From Bursaphelenchus xylophilus (taxonomy: Eukaryota > Nematoda > Chromadorea > Rhabditida > Aphelenchoididae): DNA of 64,000 nucleotides. Each line of letters starts with the position of its first letter. Position 1 is the first letter of the stretch. The notes under the pieces are model-generated. The model was not told the DNA's origin. It saw only the letters and a program-made list of their open reading frames with translations, and ran no database searches. Of this stretch, positions 12,103-22,800 are shown piece by piece. Location: positions 3,038,001-3,102,000 of the forward strand of contig CAJFCV020000003.1 of the NCBI GenBank assembly GCA_904066235.2, written 5' to 3'. The translations under genes and the position numbers were made by a program.

Positions 12103-14342
12103 GCACCGTGCGATTCAGCCACTTTTTGCGAATGCACGGTGCGGCGGGGGAAGTGTGAAGGGGCTTTTGGAATGCACTGTGCGGAGGAAAGTTGGTGAGG
12201 TTTGCACGGTGCGGAGGAAAATTTTACCCGACTGCACTGTGCGATGAATTTTTTGAATGGCGAAATTTTGATTGCACTGTGCAAAAAGTTTTCTTTTGAA
12301 AAAGAAATTGTGAATGCACGGTGCGGAAGGAAAATTACGTGATTTGCACTGTGCGAAAAAAGTTTTCCCGGACTGCACGGTGCGCAAGAAAATTGACATG
12401 TTTTGCACTGTGCGGAGGAAAATTTTACCCGGCTGCACTGTGCGATGAATTTTTTGAAAAAGAAGTTTTGATTGCACGGTGCAATTGAAATCCGCACCGT
12501 GCCGAAAAAAATTTTTGTCAAATTGCACTGTGCAGACAGAATTATGACAGCCAAAAAAATTCAATTGCACTGTGCATGAAATTCTGTTATGTACGCAGTG
12601 CAATACTTCCCACATTTTTCAAAATCAAATTCCGTAGCCTCCGGTCAACTTACGTCATATATTTTATCTTCCTTTGACTCTTCCGCACCGTGCAATTCGA
12701 GTTCAAATTTTCATTGTTACATGCTTTTGTTTTGGCAATAAGCGTGTATGACGTCATCAATGAAAACGTCAACAAAACGGAAGCCGCACAATGAGATCAA
12801 ACGCACAATGCGATTACGTGCGATTTTCTGTCGGGAATTGGGAGCGTGCACTGTGCGTTCGAAAGGAAGTGAATGCACAGTGCAGTCGGAAATTTGGTCA
12901 GCGCACAGTGCAGCGAGTTTGAGGCTTTGGGAGAAAGTTTTGGGATTTTTGCACTGTGCGGAAGGTCTTGAAGACAATTTCAATTTTTTGCACGGTGCAA
13001 CAAGTGTTTTGTGCGACCTGCGTTCTGCACCGTGCGAAGAAAGTCGTTTCCGTTCACGATCTTTTTTAGTTTTGCACAGTGCAGAAAATTTTTAGAGCGA
13101 TGTCTCTTCGCACAGTGCAACGGCTTTGATTTCTTCGGAATGCCCTTTGCACTGTGCAAAACACTTCTCTCTTCTCTCCGTACCGTGCAAGCCACTCCCC
13201 TCTCCCCCCTTGTCGCACCCTTTTCCTCTGCACGGGTGCAGAGTTCGCACCATTCTCGCCAAGTCTTGCACTCTTTTCCCGTCTCGATTCGCCCGTTTTG
13301 TCGCGTCCAATCAACGACACCACACCCCCCTCCTTCTCGCTGCACTTTTCGCCGGCAAAGAGGGTGCGACCCAGAGGGCAGACGCGAACTGATCTTCCCA
13401 GCTGATTGCACTGTGCAGCAAACAAAGAAACAGAGCCGCGATTCCTTCTCCATCTTCACGCTCGGTTTGTCGCGTTCCGACGGTCCCGTCGCTGAAAAAA
13501 CAAAAACAGTTTGAGCGTCGCTGATGCGCGAAAAGTTTGAAGCGACGGGAAAAGTGCACGGTGCGGAACTGTCATCGATTGTCGCCGGGGGATTTTGCAC
13601 GGTGCGCTTTTTCGAAATTGACTGTTTTCCGCACTGTGCGATTGAAAATGTCGTTTGCACTGCGCGAAGCATCAAAAAAGTCCCGTCGCATTGTGCAAAG
13701 CCGAATTCTGCATGCACAGTGCATCAAAACGTCCATGAAAATTTGATGCGAGCGACAAAACGAAATTCGAAAATGTTTGTCGCCAGATTGCGTGTCGCTG
13801 TCGGTGTTTTCTTCCGCGACAGAGTACCCCGCCGTTGACTCCGCCCCCTCGACGCACGACTTTTTGCACCACAAGTGTTGTTTGCGGCACCCGCGACACA
13901 AGTGCGATCTTTCTCTCGCCGCCCTCTCCTCGCATCGCACCTTCTCGCTCATTTGCGCTCTTCGCCAAAGTCCCCACGAACAGGCCACGCCCCCTTCTCC
14001 ATTCGGGGATGAGAAATGGGAGAAAATGAGCGAATTGCACTGTGCCGCCGCTTCTGACACGGAAGGTGCGGCGACATCGCAAGTGGTTTGTTTGGCCGGC
14101 GGATCAGTGGGATTTGGCGACGATTTGGGGGTTTCAGTTGCACGGTGCAAACAACGGAGTTTTGTGTGGGCTGCACTGTGCGAATTTCGATTCTTCAAGT
14201 TTCTTGCACTGTGCGAAGGGAATTTGGGATGTGATGAAGATTGCACAGTGCGGAAATCTTTTTTCGAGGGTTTCTTGCACTGTGCTTATCAAAAAAGTTT
14301 TTCCGTACAGTGCAAATCTCATTTTTTCCTTTTGCACTGTGC
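12103..14342. repeat. Array of the palindrome GCAC(N)GTGC, about 37 exact copies
   Basis: The 9-bp imperfect palindrome GCACTGTGC / GCACGGTGC (or GCACAGTGC / GCACCGTGC) occurs about 37 times, with several one-base variants (for example near 13185, 13658, 14305). It usually sits in a TTGCAC(T/G)GTGCGG context. Copies in the first block start at 12103, 12134, 12174, 12204, 12234, 12274, 12316, 12346, 12375, 12405, 12435, 12474, 12494, 12525 and 12567. Later blocks run 12685-13157, 13408-13722 and 14037-14342. The DNA between copies is unrelated, so this is neither a satellite nor a CRISPR. It lies within the non-coding flank upstream of the T-box gene. An array of binding sites for a dimeric DNA-binding protein is the simplest reading, by inference. 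The array is GC-richer than its surroundings, which is why many spurious open frames cross it on both strands. Confidence 0.9.
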
Positions 14343-17300
14343 GAAAACTTATTTTTTTGATTTTTCACTATTTTAACCGGGATTTTTAGTAAAAAATAGT
14401 TTACTATTTTAATTTTCACGTAGTTTTCAACATTTACACATCATTTTTACCTTGATTTACCTTGCTTTTTCATCTTTTTTTGCCAAATTTTCCTCAAATC
14501 TTGTGGTTTGACAAATCTTTCGTGACTTTTATGGGTTCAAATAGCTATAGTGGCATTGCCAGCTATCGGAAATAATTTTAGGGTAATTTTCTGGGCGATT
14601 ATAGCCTCAGGGCAAAATTTATGACAAGACTTTTTGAGCTTTTTTTGATATTTTAAAATTAATTTTTGATTTTTTGTGGGTTACTGTAACAAAATTTTAC
14701 AAAAACCTCAATTTATCATCAAATCAAGTTGGTTACCATCGATTTTTCATTATAATTTCCCCTTAGAAACAGCCGAAAAAACTTGAAAATCGGATCATCC
14801 CCTCCGGGCATGACCCCCCTCCGGCCGCACATCCACCAAAAAACGTGCGAAAACAGGCGTTTCAAATCAAATCCGAGTGAGTTCCAGCCGAGTCATGGTC
14901 CGCATTTCTCGATAAACACGGAAAAAAGTGGGGATTGGCCGTTTTTCGTCGCCTCCCGAATGCAATTAGACGCGAGTTTTGGGGGCCGCTGATAACACGT
15001 CAAAACGACCGCTTATTTGTCTTGCGGCACATTTGAGAGTGTTTAATTTGACAATTTTGCTGAGATTGCCGCAGGGCTTCTTCATTTCCTTTCCGTTTTC
15101 GGGTCATAAGGAGAGGTGTGGTGCGGGAGAGGGGCGATAAAAACGGGGTAGAAATTGATAGTGAAGAGGGTACTGTATTTTTTGGAAAGTTTTGGGAGAT
15201 TTGGGGGTGTTGACCTTGTCGTATTTTAGGATTTTTTTGTTTTTTCTTCAAAAAAATCGCTGAAAATTTTCGTTCTTTTTTTGAGAATTATGTAATTTTC
15301 ACCTCAAATACAAAGATTATTTATTGCGATGACAAAAAATATTTGACTTTAACGTATTTTACCTTTACTTTTTATTCATTCTTTAGTCTAAAATTTCAAA
15401 AAATCGTATTTTTTGTCATGTATAATATAATTTTTTTGACTTGTAGGGCTAGAAAGTGGTCTAGGTAAGGTACCATACAATCTGTCGTATTTTAAAACAA
15501 CTTTTTTACACGATTTTTCATACGCAAGTAAAAAATTCGACAGTTTTTGCCATGGGTAATATAATGAAAATCCTATAGATAACGAAAATATATGTAAAAG
15601 AATTTATGAGTTATTTATACACCATTATTCTAAATAGCTCTTACAATACCTATTTCCTAATTTACGGGCCTGAAAAGTACCGAAAACAAACTTTTTTGAA
15701 GGGTGACATCCTTAGTCTAGTATAATATAAATTTTTGACTCAAACCCTAGGTTTTTTTAAATAAATATGCATACACTAGGACTCCACGTATTTTACACTT
15801 CTTAACACTCAATTCCAAATCTTCTTTGCCTCTCTGAAATCCCTCTAAATTAACGAAAATCATCACCAAATCCCCAAACCCCCCAAAAAAAACTCTTGGC
15901 CATAAATTTTCTGGACACATTTGTTTAAACAACTCCTAAACCAAAAAAAATCGAAACCAGACGTGCTTGTAAGCGGAGGGTTATTATTGATTTCCTCTCG
16001 AAGCGATTGGGTGTGAAGAGATTCGAAAAAAAGTGCAAAGGTGGACTCTTTGAAGTGGCGGGGTTTGGGGTGAGAAGTTGTTAAGACAAATAGTTTTTTC
16101 TAAACTTTTGCGATTACCCGGACGCGTTTCCTTCTTCCGACTTCACAGCGGATTGGTTACCGATCGATTTTTTGGGGGTTCTGGGGGTAAAATACGTGGA
16201 TCTTCATTTCAGGGGCAAAAAATTTAATTTTGGTTGATTTGATTGCCGTGGGTGAGATTTGGGGTAAAAATATTTAGGGATAAATTTTTTAGGACCTATT
16301 TTGTCTACTAGAATTAATTTCTACTTGTTTTTTCGATATAGAATAATTTTACGGCCAAAAAATTATATTATACTAGGCCAGCTATAGTTATCATCCCATT
16401 TTGGCCACTCAAATTTTTCGTCATTCTCCAACCTTGTCCCAATTTTCACGTCAAAACGCGCCTTCTCCCCACATCCATCACCTTCTACCGCCTCCAGGAA
16501 TGGTGTCATTGCCTCCATTTTGCCCCACTTTTCCCCAAACATATCACCCTCATCCGGCGATAACCAATTCCGACCGCAAGCCGGGCCTTTTTCGTGTCAT
16601 TAGAGAGAGAGTGGAGTCAATCATCCGGCCCTCCGGCGAAGCGGCTAGAAGGCCCCGCATAAAAATCCGCGGTTCTTCCGGATTGGCCCGAAAAATAATA
16701 AAAAATGAGGATGATGGAGAGGAGGGGCGCCCGAGGGCATGTTGTAAAACTTGTCGTTAAATCTGCGGGCCGAGCATGGGCCCAAGGAATGGGCCGAGAT
16801 GTTAAGAGGCCGGAGAGGGTTTTAACGATGCGACAGAATCCGGAGACGGCCGCCGCTTTATGGCCCACTTTTTTTGTGAAAAGAACCGTAAAATTGTTGG
16901 AATTCGGAGAGGAGCTGTCGTTGACTCGTTAAAGCAGGCCATAAACCTATACTAGCTTTCGTCTTCTGTCATCCCCATACCTTTCCGCCGCCAATTTCCC
17001 CTAAATCCACCGTATGTTGACATTCGCGGAGCGGCCGTCAACGCGAGCCCAAAAACGCTTGTTTTGAGTGAGAAAAAAGTGGGGAAAGTGAGAAGACAGG
17101 TGCCCTGGGGGCTCTTCCCCACTTCCCCTACTTGCCCCGAGGGCCGGGTCACACAGCCTATCGGCACGTCTCGCCCGCGGGCCGCCGCTTTTTCAGTGCT
17201 CCGATCGCAAATCATCGCGACAATTTTTCTCGCCCCGCCGCTTATCAGTAGTTGGGGAAAAAAGGGGGAAGTGTTTACAACCGCGCCGAGGGCTTGGTGT

Positions 17301-17830
17301 CGGCGGGGATTAGCGACGGTTGGAGGTCTCAACTTTTGCCGTACTAATTTCTGTTTTTGATCACCCGCCTCGGAAGCGGGTAATCAATTGAGTCGGTGGT
17401 GATAAGACCAGACATGTGGCTTCCACATAATTTATAGGGCATGAAAAGTTCTTCCGAATCAATTTTTCAACCACGTTTTGTGATTTTCGCCGCCAAACTA
17501 CCACATTTTTTATGATATTTTTAATTTTTCACTCTTTGTTTATTTAATAATCGTATGAATTATGACCTCACCTAAACTTGTGATGTATTTTTCACAAACG
17601 TCAGAGATTTTTACCATGCATTATACAGCCACACCTTGATTTTCCGATAATTTTTATTAATTTTTCAATTTTCGAACAAACATTTTCAAAATTCCCGCCA
17701 AAATGCCGTTTGAAAATCCCATTTCACTTGTCCGACACTTGTAACAGGCTTTAATCGACCTGTCGATCAATTTGTTATAACAACCCGTGGCCGCTGGGAT
17801 CCGATTTCTCGGCCAAACGGCGACAAACCA
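14343..17830. other. Non-coding DNA with a GC-rich island
   Basis: AT-rich up to about 16.4 kb, then GC-richer (about 16.4-17.4 kb). The open frames in the island overlap one another on both strands and have no recognisable domain. GTAAAATACG or its complement is found at 15353, 15787 and 16187. Interpreted as upstream regulatory DNA of the T-box gene, without direct proof. Confidence 0.4.
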
Positions 17831-17837
17831 CCGCCAG

Positions 17838-18230
17838 CCAATCAGCGCGCGACGCACTCCACCGGATTTGGAGAGACAGTGGGCGGGGCCAATGACGGGC
17901 TTCTTTCTCTCTTGGGCAAACAAATGAGAGAGTGTGGGAAGTGGGAAAGCAGCGGGAGAGTTAGAGGAAAAGGAGTCAAGTGCGAAGAGAGAGAAGAGAG
18001 CGGGCGTTTAGAAGAGGGTTGCAGTGAACGAGCGGAGAAAAGCCGAAAGGGCCGAGAGAGACGAGAGAGCGCGCCGAATTGAGAGGTTGGGCAGAGAAAA
18101 TCTGTTAGATACAAATAAAAAACGTTAAGAGAGTGCGAAAAAGAAGTAGACGGTAGAGAAAAAAAGAAAGCATCGGAGTCCGAGAAGCTAGGTTAGAGAG
18201 TGCGGGAAAAAGAAAGCGCGCCAGACAAAA
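17838..18230 (+). promoter_or_regulatory. Promoter-like block: CCAAT boxes, GC box, GA-rich tract
   Basis: CCAATCAG at 17838-17845 is followed by GGGCGGGGCCAAT at 17881-17893, a GC box overlapping a second CCAAT box. A strongly purine-biased tract rich in GAGAG then runs to about 18230 on the plus strand. It is about 1.7-2 kb upstream of the T-box start codon. It could be the core promoter and non-coding first exon of that gene, spliced to the acceptor at 19800-19801. Which gene it serves is inference. Confidence 0.4.
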
Positions 18231-19894
18231 AGACAGGCATAGAGATAACAATCTTCCCCATGACCAGCAGCCCCCACAGAGCGTTGAATTTTCGTAGACG
18301 GCGAGAGAAAAGTCGCTTGAAGGAGTGGCAAAACCGGGAGTGCGGCGGGGCTGGGGCCGCGGAGTGCTAGGTTTGTCGCTATTGGTGACAAAAAGCCGCT
18401 CTTCAAGGTGGTTATGGCCCTCCGGAGATTTATTATTATGGTAGGACGGGCATGATGTGGTGGGGGAGTACGGTAGGATTATGCGGTCTGATGACGCGTG
18501 AAAGCGACGGCTTTATGGGGGGTCGGAATTGGGTTTTTCGAATATAAAGGCTTGAAAGGGACGAGAAATGGTATACGTATGGGGTGTGTTCTAAGGTCAG
18601 ATCCGTAATGATTGTCATTAGTCTAGAAAGTTCAATTCTATTTTTGATGACTTTTGGGGGCGTTTTGATATTTTAGGTAGTCGGATGGTAAAAAAATCTA
18701 TTTTTTGTTTAAAATTGAATAGAAATCATCATGTTTTGGTATTGTAAAACATATTTTAGGCCAAAGTATTTTCTATTTTATAATGATTTTACAATTTCTT
18801 TCCATAATTCCTCAGTTTTTGCTATTTGTTTGCCATTTTACATCAAAACATCTCCAAAAATGCCCAGAAATCCTACGGTACACCTCTTTTACTGTCATAT
18901 TCTCCCATTTCTCCCATCTGTAGGCGCTCCAAAAACCCCCCACACTTGCTAATCCTGCCGGCGATTTGATAAACAGCCCCGTTTCTTGAAGCGTTTCGCC
19001 CGAGACAAAGTGAGAAATGTGTTAACAACCGGAGGCTCGTTAGTCAAAATAATTAATTTGAATTTTCTGCTGGCGCGATTAATTTGATTAGTGCAAAAAA
19101 AGTCACACTTTATTTCGCGACACTGAGCTTTTGTTGATTTTAATCGGCGCGTTCTAAATTTTGGAGATTTTCGCTGCGAAAATGGGTAATTTATTTGAAT
19201 TTTTGAAACTTTGGGGGTGGGAAAAGTGATGATTTTATTTTCAATATTATTTTGAAGAGCATACGAAATCATTATGATATACTTTTTTATTTGAAAAACA
19301 AGATTTTTTGAGGAAAAATCGTTTTTTTCCTCAAAAAATTCCGTTTTTTCCAGCTAAATATCGTATTTTATAGACCGCCTAGTCAGTCTAAGGGCCTGTT
19401 ATACAACCCTCTGGCTCTAGTCTTATCTGAAAGTAGTCCAGGTGTTAAAACTAACAAGCTCTTCCCTCTCCCTTCGATCGTTTCCGGCGCCGGCCGTAAA
19501 GGCGTTGTCTTTCGTTTCAAAGGCGCTAACCGCCACGCGAATGTCAATCAGTTCACGGTGCTAAACCTCTTGTCATTTTGGGGCTAATTAACTTCGGATG
19601 TTGATGCAAAAATTTCCGGTTTTCTTGTGTTATCAAACTTTTAATCAGCATTTTGCACTTTTCGATTTTTTGATGACATTTTGTGTAAAACATTGGCGTG
19701 TACATGTGTTTCAGATTTTGTAATATTCCTCTACGCGACAACCAAAATCATTTCTCGCCAACACTAAGCCCTTAACACCCCTAAATTCCCATGACTTTCA
19801 GGTTTCGGGACACTGCAAATATCCAATTTCTAGTCAAGATTTGCCCCCAAACATTTTGTCGGATTTTCGTTGCCCTTCGGACGTCCAAGGTTGA
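18231..19894 (+). other. Non-coding region and 5' leader of the T-box gene
   Basis: No coding frame was found up to 19894. A strong nematode splice acceptor (GACTTTCAG, ending at 19801) precedes the start codon by about 94 nt. It could receive a spliced leader or a non-coding first exon. An in-frame TGA directly abuts the start ATG, so translation cannot begin further upstream on this exon. Confidence 0.45.
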
Positions 19895-22800
19895 ATGAAT
19901 ACATCCAGCCAGTCCACGTCTAGTCAGCCATCGTTACCCGGCCTCAATCCCGACTTCCAGATGTTGTTCCCGTTCCTGCAGAATCAGCTCCCTTTTCCGA
20001 TGTTGCCCCACCAACTGATGGCCAACAACCCGATGGCCATGCCTTTTATGAGGGGTGGGAATCCGGCTGGGCCACCTTTTGGGGGCTTGCAGTGGAGCAA
20101 TGAGGACGATGGGGTCAAAGATGATCCCAGTATCGAGTTGGAGGATAAGGATTTATGGGATCGGTTTAGCGATTGTACAAACGAAATGATCATCACAAAA
20201 AGTGGACGGTAAGTTTGAAAGTGGTATCTATGCTCTGTCCGCAGTAAAGATACGATCATTTTTTTTCATAATGGGTCAAAAATTGACTATTTAAAACATT
20301 GGCTATAAAAATTTTTGCTATAGATTTTTTCAGCCGTAATTGACCTTGTTAGAAAGATACTACCCTATTCTACTATCTAAACTCAAAATTTCACTCCACA
20401 TATTGAATGCCACCCTATTTTCAGACGAATGTTTCCCTCGGTCAAAGTGAAAATCAAGGGCCTCGACCCCAAAAGCAAATACTTTGTGATGCTCGACATT
20501 GTCGCCGTCGACCAACATCGCTACAAATTCCACAACTCCAAATGGGGCCTGGCCGGCAAAGCGGACCCCGAAGTCCACAAGCCAATCCACGTGCATCCGG
20601 ATTCACCTCAGGACGGTGAAACCTGGATGAAAAAGGGCGCCAGTTTCTCCCGAGTCAAAGTCACCAATAACATGACGAACAAGAATGAGTTTGTAAGTTA
20701 ATTCACCTTTTTTGGGATTTTGAGATTTTTCAAAAATTCGATTTTTTTTAGATTTTTTGCACTGTGCAATTTTTCGGAGTTTTTGCACGGTGCGATTCAA
20801 AAGTTTGGGGCTTCAGTTTGTGATCCCACTCTCTCGAGGTGGGGGGATTTTATAAGAGCATTAACGGGAGCGTCGGAGAGATATTCTTACAGTACAAACA
20901 GGATTAGTCGCACCCAATGGAAGATAAATAATTTTCTCGAGTGGGGACCAAAATTTTTTCTAATTTTTGAGTTTGCGATAGAAATTACAGTAATCAAAAA
21001 TTCCTCAGAAGTCTTGTTTTTAATATTAGACGGTTTGGAAGCTAATTTTTATGTTTTGAGATTAGAAATTATGCAAATTTTTCGATTTTTTCGAAATTTA
21101 TGCAAATTTTTGAGATTTCTAAAATTTGTTTCGGACCTTGAAATTATGAAAAAATTAATTTTTGAACCCTATCTTACTCAAAAATTTCGTTACCGTATCC
21201 CCCTTCCCTGGAAACGCCCGATTTGACGCTCATTTTCCGCTAAATTGCCCCTCCAGTCCCCATAATCTTGTCGCTTTTCCACGGTTCAATCAACCATATC
21301 CGCACATAATAACTGTCACAATTTACGGCCCAAAATTCGGCCGCCTATTTACCACAAAAAAGGGTGCATGGAAATGCTCTTACCGCGAATCACGAAATCT
21401 AACGGAAAATGTGTTACTGTAGACGGCTCTCATGGGAGCTTTGCGCGCTTTTGGCGGACGAAAAACGGGGATTGGACCCTGGGGGAAAGCGGGACCAAAG
21501 AAATAATTCGGAATGGAGTCGGCGAAAAAAGACGTCCGAAATGCAATTAGACATTGATAATTGACTGGTAATTAAGTGTAAAACTTTTTGGAGGCCTTAA
21601 TTTTTTCTTGGAAGTCTTAAATTGGCAATTTTTAGCAAAAAACATAGTGTATTTTATGCGGCAAAAAAGTTGAAATAATCATTTTTGCTACTGCTACAAT
21701 AGAAAGGCTTAAATCAGGTCTGATTTTTTATGTAAATCTCATCTTGACTCTTCAAACTACCCCTGACTCAACCCCTTTTTTCGCACGAAATTGCCCAAAA
21801 TTTCCGTCGCCAAAATCGAAGCCAAAAGCGGCCCGAAAACGCGCCGTATCGGATTCATGGGAAAGTCCAGGAAGTGCAGGGCCAAGTGACTGTGTCCCGC
21901 ACAAACTTTTGTGCGTAATTTGAAGCCCTTCGGGGGGTCAAAATCTAACGGATATGGAATTTTTTCTGTGTAAACAGTAAGATTATACCGAGCGCCGAAA
22001 TTAAGTGCAACTTTCGAAGCCTTTTCGGCTTCAATGTTGGACAAGGCTCTTGAGGGGGGCATCTGACTAAATCTCGAATTTTATGGCAGTGAATTAGCTA
22101 GCTAAGATGGTATATGATACTGTAAAATCATAATTTTTACAATAGATAACTCTAGTTCTTCACAAGACCCAAATTAACCTCAAAAAACAAAAGAAATCAC
22201 CTTGAAGATGCCCTCTGCAAAATTGCGCATGATTGCGTAGACACAATAAATATTTCGATGAGCAAGTGTGGATAGCGAAGGGCCATGTTTTGACACGCGC
22301 GACCTTGTAATTAACCCGGGATCGCTCTGAGACATTCCCAGCCAATTTTAGGGGGGATCTTTGGGGGATTAGGTCATTATTTTTGATAGATTATGATCAT
22401 CTTCGGAAATGGTTGACAGTTTTAGAGGTGTTCGGACACTCTAGCGAAAAATTTGAGCAATTTTGAAAGTCAGCAAGACTGTAAATGAAAAAAAATTTGA
22501 TTTTTTTGAAAGCTCGGGTATAATCTAAAATAAGGTAAAAAGCGTCGATAAATTGAAAATTTTGGATCTAAAAGGCCTTCAGATTTTGTAACTGGGCTTT
22601 AGCTGCAACCCAATAGTCCAGAGACATAATGAAAATAAATCTTTTCAACAAATTTTGACCTGACCTAAAATAAGGTCGGCAATATTCGAAAAATGGCTAA
22701 ATTTGTCTGTAAATGGCTTCACCATCTTGCCTTAGGCTCACTACTGTATAACCAGCTTCCTATTTCTTCGCAAAATCTACAGTTTCTTTCCCCAAGCTCA

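Noticed and set aside
12103..14342. CRISPR array
   Set aside because: Repeats are only 9 bp and palindromic, spacers are 11 bp or longer and irregular, and the context is eukaryotic.
12090..14376. Many long overlapping open frames (up to 245 codons) on both strands across the palindrome array
   Set aside because: They exist in almost every frame at once because the array is GC-rich and stop-poor. Their proteins are dominated by the translated repeat (CTVQ, AQCK, LHCA). No domain, splice pattern or conservation signal supports them.
16401..17360. Overlapping open frames in the GC-rich island
   Set aside because: Present on both strands, no start context, domains or introns; expected by composition.
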